A DNA stretch of 64,000 nucleotides from Tenacibaculum adriaticum (GTDB taxonomy: Bacteria > Bacteroidota > Bacteroidia > Flavobacteriales > Flavobacteriaceae), in the NCBI RefSeq assembly GCF_008124875.1, contig NZ_VNIA01000001.1, positions 242,943 to 306,942 on the forward strand, given 5' to 3'. Positions 1 to 7,735 of the stretch are shown piece after piece (within the stretch, counting starts at the first letter, position 1; each line of letters begins with the position of its first letter). Made by a program: the position numbers and the translations under genes. The notes beneath the pieces were generated by a model. The model saw nothing but the letters and a program-made list of their open reading frames with translations, was not told the origin of the DNA and did no database searches.

Positions 1-1
1 T

Positions 2-1705
2 GCAAACGACAATTCGGGTTCTATTCGTTACTTAAGAATTGAGTATACTGGTGCTACTTTTAACAGTTCTAAAGAATTTAACGGGCTATCTTTATTCGGA
101 GTTGGTGCTGGAACGACTGTAGAATATGTTCAATCTTTTGAAGGTGGTGATGATGGTATCGAGTTCTTCGGTGGTACTGTAAATGGTAAATATTTAGTTT
201 CTACTAACTCTGGTGATGATTCAATTGACTTCGCTGATGGTTGGGCTGGAACAGGTGAAAACTGGTATATCTCTGGTGGAGCTAAAGCTGGTATTGAAGG
301 CTCAAATAATGGTGATAATGGAAACGCAACTCCTGTTACTAACGCTACTTTAAAAAATATTACTGTAGTTGGCCCTGTAACTGAAGGTGCTCTTTACTTT
401 AAAGAAGGTGGGGGTAACTTTAATATTGACAATTTATATATAGCTGATGTTGATTTAGGCGTTAAAGTTAAGGACACAGATTCTGAAGCAGCGGCTAGAA
501 TTGAAAATGGTGATTTAGTAATGACTAATGTTCAATTTGCAAACAATGTAGCTGGTTTTTCATTAACAGACTATACAGGAACAAATCAATCATTTATCGT
601 ACAAGGTGTAGCAACTGGTGCAGGTAATGGTGCTGCCGCTCCTGACTGGACTGCTGGTTGGACTACAGGTTTAAGTAACAGTGGTGTTACTACAGAAAAC
701 TTAGCTGGTGAGGTTACTGGAAATATTACTTTAAATGCTGATGTTGAATATTTATTAACTAGCTCTTTTGTTGTTAAAGAAGGCGGAAAATTAACTATTC
801 CTGCTGGTACAACTATTAAAGCTACTGGAGGTACAGCTTCTTATATTGCTGTTGCTCAAGGAGGACAAATTTTTGTAAATGGAGAATCTGACAACCCTGT
901 TGTAATGACATCTGGAGCTGATACTCCAGCTGCTGCAGATTGGGGTGGCTTAGTTGTATGTGGTAAAGCTCCAACTAACGTTGGTACTGTTGCAACTTCT
1001 GAAGTTGCTGATTTAACCTACGGTGGTACAAATGTAAACGACAATTCGGGTTCTATTCGTTACTTAAGAATTGAGTATACTGGTGCTACTTTTAACAGTT
1101 CTAAAGAATTTAACGGGCTATCTTTATTCGGAGTTGGTGCTGGAACGACTGTAGAATATGTTCAATCTTTTGAAGGTGGTGATGATGGTATCGAGTTCTT
1201 CGGTGGTACTGTAAATGGTAAATATTTAGTTTCTACTAACTCTGGTGATGATTCAATTGACTTCGCTGATGGTTGGGCTGGAACAGGTGAAAACTGGTAT
1301 ATCTCTGGTGGAGCTAAAGCTGGTATTGAAGGCTCAAATAATGGTGATAATGGAAACGCAACTCCTGTTACTAACGCTACTTTAAAAAATATTACTATAG
1401 TTGGCCCTGTAACTGAAGGTGCTCTTTACTTTAAAGAAGGTGGGGGTAACTTTAATATTGACAATTTATATATAGCTAATGTTGATTTAGGTGTTAAAGT
1501 TAAGGACACAGATTCTGAAGCAGCGGCTAGAATTGAAAATGGTGATTTAGTAATGACTAATGTTCAATTTGCAAACAATGTAGCTGGTTTTTCATTAACA
1601 GACTATACAGGAACAAATCAATCATTTATCGTACAAGGTGTAGCAACTGGTGCAGGTAATGGTGCTTCCGCTCCTGACTGGACTGCTGGTTGGACTACAG
1701 GTTTA
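2..1705 (+). repeat. 1,032-bp in-frame tandem repeat, last two copies
   Basis: Bases 1-673 align to 1033-1705 without gaps at a shift of 1,032 bp (344 codons). I count five differences in 673 bases: positions 3, 365, 446, 460 and 635 against 1035, 1397, 1478, 1492 and 1667. Four change an amino acid (A/V, V/I, D/N, A/S) and one is silent. Identity is therefore about 99.3 percent. Similarity ends at the TTA codon before the stop. The array continues to the left of the window, so the copy number is unknown, and short-read assembly could have collapsed it. Confidence 0.95.
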
Positions 1706-1708
1706 TAA
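2..1708 (+). CDS. Tandem-repeat parallel beta-helix surface protein (3' part; 5' end outside window)
   Basis: The frame is open from base 2 to the stop at 1706-1708, so this is the C-terminal 568 residues of a longer protein. It consists of about one and two-thirds copies of a 344-residue module. Each module has beta-helix features: KEGGKLTIPAGTTIKA, DWGGLVV, EFNGLSLFGVGAG, DDGIEFFGGTV and SGDDSIDFADGWAG. These are typical of a large Bacteroidota family of secreted right-handed beta-helix proteins that databases often misname (for example as multidrug transporters). The protein stops exactly at the end of a module (DWTAGWTTGL), with no T9SS C-terminal sorting domain. Function is unknown; surface or extracellular location is inferred from the family. 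The signal peptide would lie off the left edge. An ATG at 521 is internal and not the start. Confidence 0.85.
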   Translation, partial: ANDNSGSIRYLRIEYTGATFNSSKEFNGLSLFGVGAGTTVEYVQSFEGGDDGIEFFGGTVNGKYLVSTNSGDDSIDFADGWAGTGENWYISGGAKAGIEGSNNGDNGNATPVTNATLKNITVVGPVTEGALYFKEGGGNFNIDNLYIADVDLGVKVKDTDSEAAARIENGDLVMTNVQFANNVAGFSLTDYTGTNQSFIVQGVATGAGNGAAAPDWTAGWTTGLSNSGVTTENLAGEVTGNITLNADVEYLLTSSFVVKEGGKLTIPAGTTIKATGGTASYIAVAQGGQIFVNGESDNPVVMTSGADTPAAADWGGLVVCGKAPTNVGTVATSEVADLTYGGTNVNDNSGSIRYLRIEYTGATFNSSKEFNGLSLFGVGAGTTVEYVQSFEGGDDGIEFFGGTVNGKYLVSTNSGDDSIDFADGWAGTGENWYISGGAKAGIEGSNNGDNGNATPVTNATLKNITIVGPVTEGALYFKEGGGNFNIDNLYIANVDLGVKVKDTDSEAAARIENGDLVMTNVQFANNVAGFSLTDYTGTNQSFIVQGVATGAGNGASAPDWTAGWTTGL

Positions 1709-1736
1709 TTACTAGAAATAAGCTTTGAAAGAAACT

Positions 1737-1771
1737 AAAAAAATCCCAAGCAAATTGCTTGGGATTTTTTT
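1737..1771 (+). terminator. Bidirectional rho-independent terminator
   Basis: An 11-bp perfect stem (1741-1751 with 1757-1767) around an AAATT loop is flanked by an A run on the left and a T run on the right. It lies between the convergent repeat-protein gene and the MORN-protein gene and can stop both transcripts. Confidence 0.9.
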
Positions 1772-1791
1772 ATAAATAACCTTTAAATAAA

Positions 1792-2139
1792 TTACTTCAC
1801 AGCAATTTTAGTGTCTTCTTTCCAACTTTGAACGCTAGCAATTACATTATCTTCATAGTTAATTTCTTGTAATCCATCTTTATTCCAAACAAACCATTTG
1901 CCAACTTTCTTTCCGTTTTCATACTGAGCCATAACTGTCTTATTTCCTTTTTTATCAAAAGTAACCCAAGTACCTGCTAACATTTTATTTTTATAAAAAC
2001 CTTGTTCTTTCACAGTTCCATCTTCATAAAAATTAGTTACCTTAACCATATCTCCAGCCTTTTCATATAAAGGTTTCACTTCCTGCGCTTGCACTAAGCC
2101 TATCGCTAAAAAACAAGCAAAAACTAATAATTTTCTCAT
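1792..2139 (-). CDS. Secreted MORN-repeat protein
   Basis: A 115-residue protein with a Sec signal peptide (MRKLLVFACFLAIGLVQAQ, cleavage near residue 19). Two to three MORN_2-type repeats follow, visible as YEDGTVKEQGFYKNKMLAGTW, KKGNKTVMAQYENGKKVGKW and KDGLQEINYEDN (about residues 38-100). Such repeats are known as small beta-hairpin modules in membrane-associated and YwqK-type proteins. No enzyme motif is visible. It is a single-gene unit convergent with the beta-helix gene. Periplasmic or outer-membrane location is inferred; the biological role is unknown. Confidence 0.8.
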   Translation of the reverse strand: MRKLLVFACFLAIGLVQAQEVKPLYEKAGDMVKVTNFYEDGTVKEQGFYKNKMLAGTWVTFDKKGNKTVMAQYENGKKVGKWFVWNKDGLQEINYEDNVIASVQSWKEDTKIAVK

Positions 2140-2327
2140 ATTCTACTATTTAATAATTAACACTAACATTACAAATATAGGTATTTTTTTACAATAAAAA
2201 TACTTTTTAGTAACATTAAATTAACATTAGGATGAATAAACCTTTGACAACCCATAATTTAAATTTATTAATTATAGTTAAAATCATTATATTTACGATG
2301 TATTATTAACATTTAAAAAAAATTATT

Positions 2328-2528
2328 ATGGCAGTTATGAAAGTTATTGAAGTATTGGCGAATTCTGAAACAAGCTGGGAAGATGCTACTAAGAAAGCAG
2401 TAAAACAAGCTTCAAAATCTGTAAAAAACATTAAATCAGTATTTGTACAATCTCAGAGTGCAGTTGTAAATGATGATAATGTAACCGAATTTAGAGTAAA
2501 CTTAAAACTTACTTTCGAAGTAAAGTAA
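2328..2528 (+). CDS. Dodecin (flavin-binding storage protein)
   Basis: The 66-residue length and the pattern VIEVLANSETSWEDATKKAV...ASKSVKNIKSVFV...VTEFRVNLKLTFEV match dodecin, which forms a hollow dodecamer that binds flavins in the cytoplasm. Trp17 in the SWEDA motif corresponds to the tryptophan that stacks on the isoalloxazine ring in characterised dodecins. Known roles are flavin buffering and protection from flavin photochemistry. It stands alone and is followed by its own strong terminator. No partner gene is visible. Confidence 0.93.
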   Translation: MAVMKVIEVLANSETSWEDATKKAVKQASKSVKNIKSVFVQSQSAVVNDDNVTEFRVNLKLTFEVK

Positions 2529-2549
2529 ATTTATTATAAACTACTACTT

Positions 2550-2590
2550 AAACTGCTGTTTTGATGTTATTAAAACAGCAGTTTTATTTT
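2550..2590 (+). terminator. Terminator of the dodecin gene
   Basis: A 12-bp perfect stem (2551-2562 with 2572-2583) with a 9-base loop is followed by a T-rich run. It begins 21 bases after the dodecin stop codon. Confidence 0.88.
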
Positions 2591-2596
2591 TTATTA

Positions 2597-2604
2597 TATT
2601 TTTG
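2597..2604 (+). promoter_or_regulatory. TAnnTTTG -7 element, DUF1304 gene
   Basis: TATTTTTG matches the Bacteroidota -7 consensus TAnnTTTG. It ends only four bases before the ATG at 2609, so transcription would begin at or almost at the start codon. I see no good -33 element at the right spacing. Confidence 0.45.
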
Positions 2605-2608
2605 ACTG

Positions 2609-2962
2609 ATGAATACTTTACAACTTATACTTATAGGGCTAGTAGCCTTAATTCATATTTACATCGTCTTTCTAGAAATGGTTTTATGGACAAAACCTAA
2701 GGGAATGAAAATCTTTGGCCTAAAAAATAAAGAGTTTGCAGAGGAAACGAAAGTATTAGCAGCTAATCAAGGTTTATATAATGGTTTTTTAGCCGCCGGA
2801 CTTATTTGGTCGATGGTTTCGGGTAAAACTGATGTTGCAATTTTCTTTGCTACATGTGTTTTTATTGCAGGTATCTATGGTGCATACTCTACTAAAAAAA
2901 ACACTATTCTTTTTGTACAATCTATCCCTGCATTAATGGTTTTAGCAACCTTACTTTTTTAA
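2609..2962 (+). CDS. DUF1304 family membrane protein
   Basis: A 117-residue protein with about four hydrophobic segments: near residues 5-27, 57-69, 74-92 and 99-117. The family pattern includes HIYIVFLEMVLW near the N-terminus, then KEFAEETKVLAANQGLYNGFLAAGL. DUF1304 proteins are small inner-membrane proteins of unknown function. The last four bases overlap the 3' end of tsaB on the other strand. The -7 element sits right against the start codon. Confidence 0.85.
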   Translation: MNTLQLILIGLVALIHIYIVFLEMVLWTKPKGMKIFGLKNKEFAEETKVLAANQGLYNGFLAAGLIWSMVSGKTDVAIFFATCVFIAGIYGAYSTKKNTILFVQSIPALMVLATLLF

Positions 2963-3639
2963 ATTAATTTCTTCTTTTCTGTTGTAGCCATAAAGTCTTT
3001 CAAATAAAAGGGTTCGAAATAAGCAACGTCTTCAAAATTGTTTTGCTGGAACTTTTCATAACTTAATGAAGCCATTTCTTTTGCTGATGGAAATTTATCA
3101 TCTATAAAGACTGCATTATCACTTTTTATAATTTCTTTACATTTTTCTGCTCCGTCTCCAAGAAAATAAACTGTATTATCTAAAAGATATTCAGAAAATG
3201 AACCCTCATCAATAATTTCTGCTTTTATTTCTCTTATTTGGAGATGATCTGAATTATAAACAGCGGCATACACTTCCATTCTACGTGCATCTAGCATTGA
3301 TATAATAAACCCATTTTTAATGGATATAGCATGCGCTAACGAACCTAAAGTTTCAATAGAAATTAAAGGTTTATTGGTTGCGAAACATAACCCTTTAGCT
3401 GCAGAAACTCCAATGCGCAAACCCGTATAAGACCCTGGTCCTTTACTTACTGCAACAGCATCAATTTTATTTATGTTAATTTTTTCTTCTTCTAAAATAT
3501 CTTGAATGAAAAGATGTAATTTTTCTGCATGAGAATAATTACCCTCATTCAATTCTTTTAGTACTAAAACTTTTCCGTTTTCAGCTAAACTAACCGAACA
3601 GTTTTTAGTAGCTGTTTCAATATTTAAAATGAGTGCCAT
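2959..3639 (-). CDS. tsaB: tRNA threonylcarbamoyladenosine biosynthesis protein TsaB
   Basis: TsaB is the inactive ASKHA-fold partner of TsaD in making t6A37 on ANN-decoding tRNAs. The N-terminal phosphate loop region (ILNIETATKNCSVSLAENG), the SHAEKLHLFIQDIL segment and AVSKGPGSYTGLRIGVSAAKGL are the family signatures. I place the start at the ATG before ALILNIETA (226 residues), because the six residues upstream are not part of the domain. It is transcribed alone behind the TolC-type gene terminator, with its own -7 element 15 bases upstream of the start. Confidence 0.93.
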   Translation of the reverse strand: MALILNIETATKNCSVSLAENGKVLVLKELNEGNYSHAEKLHLFIQDILEEEKININKIDAVAVSKGPGSYTGLRIGVSAAKGLCFATNKPLISIETLGSLAHAISIKNGFIISMLDARRMEVYAAVYNSDHLQIREIKAEIIDEGSFSEYLLDNTVYFLGDGAEKCKEIIKSDNAVFIDDKFPSAKEMASLSYEKFQQNNFEDVAYFEPFYLKDFMATTEKKKLI

Positions 3640-3654
3640 TTTGTAAATTTTGAG

Positions 3655-3662
3655 CAAAGATA
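3655..3662 (-). promoter_or_regulatory. TAnnTTTG -7 element, tsaB
   Basis: The minus strand reads TATCTTTG, a match to the Bacteroidota -7 consensus, 15 bases upstream of the tsaB ATG. The predicted leader is only about 8-10 nt. No convincing -33 element was found. Confidence 0.45.
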
Positions 3663-3676
3663 ATTATCCCGTAAAG

Positions 3677-3701
3677 AAAAACCTCATAGAAAACTATGAG
3701 G
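3677..3701 (-). terminator. Terminator of the TolC-type gene
   Basis: An 8-bp perfect stem (3682-3689 with 3694-3701) and 4-base loop are followed on the minus strand by a TTTTT run. It begins 26 bases after the stop codon of the TolC-type gene and separates it from tsaB. Confidence 0.85.
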
Positions 3702-3727
3702 CTTAAAATATCTTGTTAAATAAGTGT

Positions 3728-5050
3728 TTAATCAACAATACTTTCTCCAAAGTAAAACTTCAACACTTTAGTTTTGAAAACATAGTCGTATTTAGCACGA
3801 ATTATAGCTCCTTCTGCATTAACTAATCTTGTACGTACTTGATCAAAATCAAACTGTGTCATAGAACCATAATCATAACTTACTTGCGCATTTTTAAACG
3901 CTTCATTTTGAGCTTCTAATGAAGTTTGAGCTGCTTCATAAGTTTTTGCAGCTGCTTTAGCATCTAAAAAAGCTTGTTCAATAGTTTGTTGCAATTGTAA
4001 TTTCTCGCTCTCTAATGCAAATTCAGATTGTTCTCTATTAATCATAGATTTAGCAACCCTATTTTTTGTTTGAAAACGATTGAATAAAGGAACGTTTAAA
4101 GAAAAACCAAGGTTATACCCCATATTGTCTTTAATTTGCTTTAAAAATCGATCGTTACTAAATTGTTCATTAAAAAAGTTTTGAAAAGAACTTCCAGCTC
4201 CTGCAGAAAAACTTAATGATGGTAAATATGCCCCTTTTGCCAAATCAATATTTAAATCTGCATTATCAATATTTAATTTTGCTTTTTCAATTTCTGGCCT
4301 GTTAGTTAACGCTTTTGTATATACTTCATCAGAATTTTGGTACAACAATGCCGCTGATGGTGAGCCAACATCTATTTTAGCTACATCAAAGTCTGTTGAT
4401 GAAACCTGTAACAACTGAGCTAAACGTAACAATGCTATATTTAAACTATTTTCTTGTGTAACAACATTTTGAATATCATTTGCTGCAGTTGATTGTACAT
4501 TTAACAAATCACCCTTCGGAATTGCTCCTGCATCAAACTGCGCTTGTGCTCTTTCAATTTGTTTTTTACTTATTTCTGCCTGTACTTCAGCTACTGATAA
4601 GTTTTCTTTAGCAAATAGAACGTTTAAATAAGTATTAACAACGTTTAAAGAAATATCATCTTCTATTTTTGCTAAATCTAATTTTGAACTCTCTACTCCT
4701 AATTGAGCTTGTTTATATGAGTTTAAATTTCTAAACCCATTAAAAAGGGTTGTACTAGAATTTAAATTAAATCCTGAACGAAAATTATCAGCAGAAATTC
4801 TAGATCCACTTTGTCCAATTGAAGAACCAAAATTAAAACCAGGACTTGCAGAACCATTTAAATCTGGCAAAAAATTACCCTTGGCTATTTCAACATCCTT
4901 TTGAGCTAATTGTACATTTAGCTTGTTTTGTTTTATGGTGATATTATTTTTTAATGCGTAATCAACACATTCTTTTAACGTCCATTTTTTTTGTGAAAAA
5001 GCAGTGAATGAAGTAATAACTGCAACAAATAATACTATTCTAGTTTTCAA
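3728..5050 (-). CDS. TolC family outer membrane efflux protein
   Basis: A 440-residue protein with a signal peptide (MKTRIVLFVAVITSFTAFSQ) and two outer-membrane efflux-protein repeats rich in long helices (roughly residues 25-215 and 235-425). The first begins WTLKECVDYALKNNITIKQNKLN, the usual start of the family. TolC-type trimers form the outer-membrane channel of RND and ABC exporters. No membrane-fusion or pump gene is next to it, so its partners are elsewhere. The start codon is TTG: an in-frame TAA lies 12 bases upstream and no ATG fits the signal peptide. It has its own terminator and is followed by tsaB. Confidence 0.9.
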   Translation of the reverse strand: MKTRIVLFVAVITSFTAFSQKKWTLKECVDYALKNNITIKQNKLNVQLAQKDVEIAKGNFLPDLNGSASPGFNFGSSIGQSGSRISADNFRSGFNLNSSTTLFNGFRNLNSYKQAQLGVESSKLDLAKIEDDISLNVVNTYLNVLFAKENLSVAEVQAEISKKQIERAQAQFDAGAIPKGDLLNVQSTAANDIQNVVTQENSLNIALLRLAQLLQVSSTDFDVAKIDVGSPSAALLYQNSDEVYTKALTNRPEIEKAKLNIDNADLNIDLAKGAYLPSLSFSAGAGSSFQNFFNEQFSNDRFLKQIKDNMGYNLGFSLNVPLFNRFQTKNRVAKSMINREQSEFALESEKLQLQQTIEQAFLDAKAAAKTYEAAQTSLEAQNEAFKNAQVSYDYGSMTQFDFDQVRTRLVNAEGAIIRAKYDYVFKTKVLKFYFGESIVD

Positions 5051-5271
5051 CGCGTATAAGTTTTATGATTCTTGTAATTATTTCAATTGATATACCAAAA
5101 GACAAAATAAAAATAAAAAACTGTTTTCCAGTCAATTACATGAAACAAAAATCATAGCAACTGTTTGAAAACGAACACTTTTTATTCAATATTGAACAAT
5201 TTTATCTTTTGTTCGTTCTATAAGACGACTAAAATTAAAATATGTTACAAGAAAATTCTCTTATTGAACTG

Positions 5272-5493
5272 TTAATTTTTCACCTTTTTACGATGACGGT
5301 ATAAAAAGTAGAACAACACTCCAACTAAAATATACGGAAACACCATTAAATAGGTAATTCCATTATTCACCCCTTCTGCCATGTTTTGATTCCCTCCTTC
5401 AACTACAGCTTTACACATGGCACATTGTGCCGGTGCCATTTTAATTGAAAAAACCATCAATAAAACTAATACGAAGCCTTTTTTATTAAACAT
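5272..5493 (-). CDS. Small membrane protein with CxxC motif, cytochrome oxidase assembly cluster
   Basis: A 73-residue protein with a signal or first membrane helix (residues 6-22), then CAMCK (Cys24, Cys27), then a second membrane helix (about 46-66) and a basic tail. It overlaps the DUF420 gene by 8 bp and is the last gene of the SCO1 transcript. In many Flavobacteriia a similar small protein sits next to SCO1 and DUF420 genes. A role in copper or thiol chemistry at the oxidase is inferred only from the CxxC motif and position. No formal family name is known to me. Confidence 0.7.
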   Translation of the reverse strand: MFNKKGFVLVLLMVFSIKMAPAQCAMCKAVVEGGNQNMAEGVNNGITYLMVFPYILVGVLFYFLYRHRKKVKN

Positions 5494-6022
5494 AATAAGG
5501 TGCTATCATCAAATATACAACAACTCCTGTTACTGCAACATACAACCATAAAGGAAATGTTATTTTAGCAATTTTTTTATGCTGAGGAAAATTTCCTAAA
5601 CGGGCTCTCATAAATGTAATTAAAACAAAAGGTATAATCACAATTGATAATAAAATGTGAGTGATTAAGATAAAATAATACACATATTTTATCATTCCTT
5701 CTCCACCAAATGCAGTTGAGTTAGACGTCATATGATATGCCACATACATTACCAAAAACAATGCTGAACAAATAATTGCAGCAGTATTTAATTGCTCATG
5801 TAATTTTCTATTTCCTTTTTTTATAGCCATTACAGCTGCAATTAATAATATCGCAGTTATTGCATTAATACTTGCATAAATGGGTGGTAAAAAAGATAAT
5901 GGCGCTACATTAGGAATTTTTATTCCAAATAATGCTGCTACAGCAATAGGAATCACAATCGAAACAATTGTTATAAATCTTTTATACTTCTTTTCTTCAG
6001 AAGAAATTACTTCATTACTCAT
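5486..6022 (-). CDS. DUF420 family membrane protein (CtaM-type oxidase assembly factor)
   Basis: A 178-residue protein with five hydrophobic helices and the DUF420 pattern: LPPIYASINAITAILLIAAVMAIKKGNRKLHEQLN, YVAYHMTSNSTAFGG, YYFILITHILLSIVIIPFVLITFMRAR and HKKIAKITFPLWLYVAVTGVVVYLMI. Histidines in the helices are conserved in the family. In Bacillus and Staphylococcus the DUF420 protein CtaM is needed to make functional heme-copper oxidase. The start overlaps the SCO1 stop by 8 bp and the stop overlaps the next gene by 8 bp, so the three are translationally linked. Confidence 0.88.
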   Translation of the reverse strand: MSNEVISSEEKKYKRFITIVSIVIPIAVAALFGIKIPNVAPLSFLPPIYASINAITAILLIAAVMAIKKGNRKLHEQLNTAAIICSALFLVMYVAYHMTSNSTAFGGEGMIKYVYYFILITHILLSIVIIPFVLITFMRARLGNFPQHKKIAKITFPLWLYVAVTGVVVYLMIAPYYV

Positions 6023-6662
6023 TTAATAATAATTTAATATCTTGTTTTATTTCTTGAATTTGATCAGGAAAACCTTGTTCTTCTAAGGCTCTATAATACA
6101 TAATTGGATTACCATGTTCATCGTATCTCGATCGTATAAATCCATCTTTATCAACCAAAGCAAATAAGCCCGAATGTTCAAAACCCGAATGATCTTCATC
6201 TCCTTTTCCTGCATAAAGTTTGAACCCGTCATTTGATAAATCATATACATATTTTTCTGACTTACCTGTTAACAAATGCCAGTTTTTATGTGTTATCCTG
6301 TATCTACTTGCATACTCATTTAAAGCTTCTGGAGTATCAATTTCTGGAGTAATTGAAAATGATGCAATACCAAAATTTGGGTTGCCCATAAATTTATCTT
6401 GTATCGTAACCATTTTCTTATTCATTATTGGGCAAATAGTTGGACATGTTGAAAAGAAAAATTCAACCACATACACTTTGCCTTCATAATCTTTATTACT
6501 GATTTTTTTTCCATTCTGATCGATAAACTCAAAATCAGGAACTTTGGTAAACTTGTGTAAATCTGCTTTTTTAAAATGTTTTACAATCTTTGGAATTGAA
6601 TAAATTCCGAAGAGCAAAATAATAAAGGATATTCCTATATATGAATAATTCTGTTTTTTCAT
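6015..6662 (-). CDS. SCO1/SenC family copper chaperone for cytochrome oxidase
   Basis: A 215-residue protein anchored by one N-terminal helix (residues 7-24) with a periplasmic thioredoxin-fold domain. The copper-binding CxxxC is STCPTICP (Cys73, Cys77) and the distal histidine is in GFEHSGLFALVDKDG (His163). SCO proteins deliver copper to, or reduce, the CuA site of oxidase subunit II. It lies downstream of the cysteine-less SCO-like gene (9-base gap) and overlaps the DUF420 gene. Subunit II is not in this window. Confidence 0.94.
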   Translation of the reverse strand: MKKQNYSYIGISFIILLFGIYSIPKIVKHFKKADLHKFTKVPDFEFIDQNGKKISNKDYEGKVYVVEFFFSTCPTICPIMNKKMVTIQDKFMGNPNFGIASFSITPEIDTPEALNEYASRYRITHKNWHLLTGKSEKYVYDLSNDGFKLYAGKGDEDHSGFEHSGLFALVDKDGFIRSRYDEHGNPIMYYRALEEQGFPDQIQEIKQDIKLLLNE

Positions 6663-6671
6663 TTTAAATTA

Positions 6672-7319
6672 TTAAATCTGTCTATCTGCATTATTCTTCT
6701 TCAAAGCAAGTCTGTATTCGGCTAATACAACTTTAACGTCGTCTTTCATCTTATCGTTTAATTCTCCTACAGATTGCATATTATAACCATACAATTTTCC
6801 ATCAACAGCGTCTTTATCTTTTTTTCTTCCTCTTAGCTGAACGTCTTTATCTATGATAAAAGCTCTTGAGCTATGTAAGTTTGCATCTAAAGCTTGATTG
6901 GTTTTAAAACTATCATACAGCACTTCAATCTCTACTTTTTCAACAAAAATAAAATTCCATTTTTCCATAGTCGTAAAAGCTCCTATTTCATTTTTTAGTT
7001 TTTCAATTTCAGCTTCTGTTCCTTTAGGCACAACAACGATCATTTGAAAATCTTTAAATCCATAAAAAGGTTTATAGATTTTCTGATTTAAATTAAACAA
7101 CTCGCCTTTTACACCTTCAACATCATTCCCTAGAAAAGTAACAATTGATATTCTATTATTAAACTCTTTTGTTTTGTCTATTGTAGATATATCAATTACA
7201 TTTTTTGTCAATACAGGTAATTTTGCAAAATTGTTTATTCCCATAGACAGGAAAATGTAGAATAATAAAGGAACTATAAACAGTGCAAAAAGTACTACAT
7301 ATTTTTGAATTTTACTCAT
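6672..7319 (-). CDS. SCO-like membrane-anchored protein lacking the copper cysteines
   Basis: A 215-residue protein with an N-terminal membrane helix (about residues 7-27) and a soluble domain with no cysteine. The segment RISIVTFLGNDVEGVKGEL occupies the place of the SCO CxxxC strand and helix. HSSRAFIIDKDVQLRGR near residues 149-165 matches the SCO1 neighbour's HSGLFALVDKDGFIRSR, including the histidine. I infer a diverged thioredoxin-fold SCO paralogue that has lost the CxxxC. It is the first gene after an internal terminator and precedes SCO1 by 9 bases. Possible role: oxidase assembly scaffold. This is an inference, not a recognised family assignment. Confidence 0.65.
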   Translation of the reverse strand: MSKIQKYVVLFALFIVPLLFYIFLSMGINNFAKLPVLTKNVIDISTIDKTKEFNNRISIVTFLGNDVEGVKGELFNLNQKIYKPFYGFKDFQMIVVVPKGTEAEIEKLKNEIGAFTTMEKWNFIFVEKVEIEVLYDSFKTNQALDANLHSSRAFIIDKDVQLRGRKKDKDAVDGKLYGYNMQSVGELNDKMKDDVKVVLAEYRLALKKNNADRQI

Positions 7320-7337
7320 TTTTAAAAAGTTGTATGC

Positions 7338-7364
7338 AAAAAAAAGGTGGTTTTTACACCACCT
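7338..7364 (-). terminator. Internal terminator within the cox cluster
   Basis: A 7-bp GC-rich stem (7345-7351 with 7358-7364) with a 6-base loop is followed on the minus strand by eight T. It sits 14 bases after the subunit IV stop codon and just before the SCO-like gene. It would uncouple structural from assembly genes, at least in part. Confidence 0.85.
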
Positions 7365-7377
7365 GATTTTTATTTAA

Positions 7378-7716
7378 TTACCATTTAACTAATGGCGCTA
7401 ATGTATTGTTTAAATAATCTCCTTCAAATAGTATAATAAATAATAAGTAGGAAATTAGAAATACTGCTGTCCAAACTATAGCACGTCTAAACCATGTTTT
7501 TTCTCCTTCTAAGTGCATAAATGCCCAAGCAATGTAATATGCCTTCACTAGTGTTAATATAATGAAGATCCAGTTTAACCAGCTTGTTCCTACACCATGT
7601 AAATGAAGTGCTGCTGGTTTTACTATACCTAAAGCTACCTCTACCGTTGTAATTATCGTTAAGATTGCTAAAACAACATAAATTCTTTTTGTATTTGATT
7701 CGTGTGCGTGACTCAT
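7378..7716 (-). CDS. Cytochrome c oxidase subunit IV family protein
   Basis: A 112-residue inner-membrane protein with three helices (about 11-31, 43-66 and 77-97). The family core WLNWIFIILTLVKAYYIAWAFMHLEGEKTWFRRAIVW is typical of prokaryotic oxidase subunit IV. It follows the two subunit III genes with a 19-base gap and is the last gene before the internal terminator. It is a small accessory subunit that stabilises the heme-copper oxidase. Confidence 0.92.
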   Translation of the reverse strand: MSHAHESNTKRIYVVLAILTIITTVEVALGIVKPAALHLHGVGTSWLNWIFIILTLVKAYYIAWAFMHLEGEKTWFRRAIVWTAVFLISYLLFIILFEGDYLNNTLAPLVKW

Positions 7717-7735
7717 TTTTAATACTATTTTTTGA

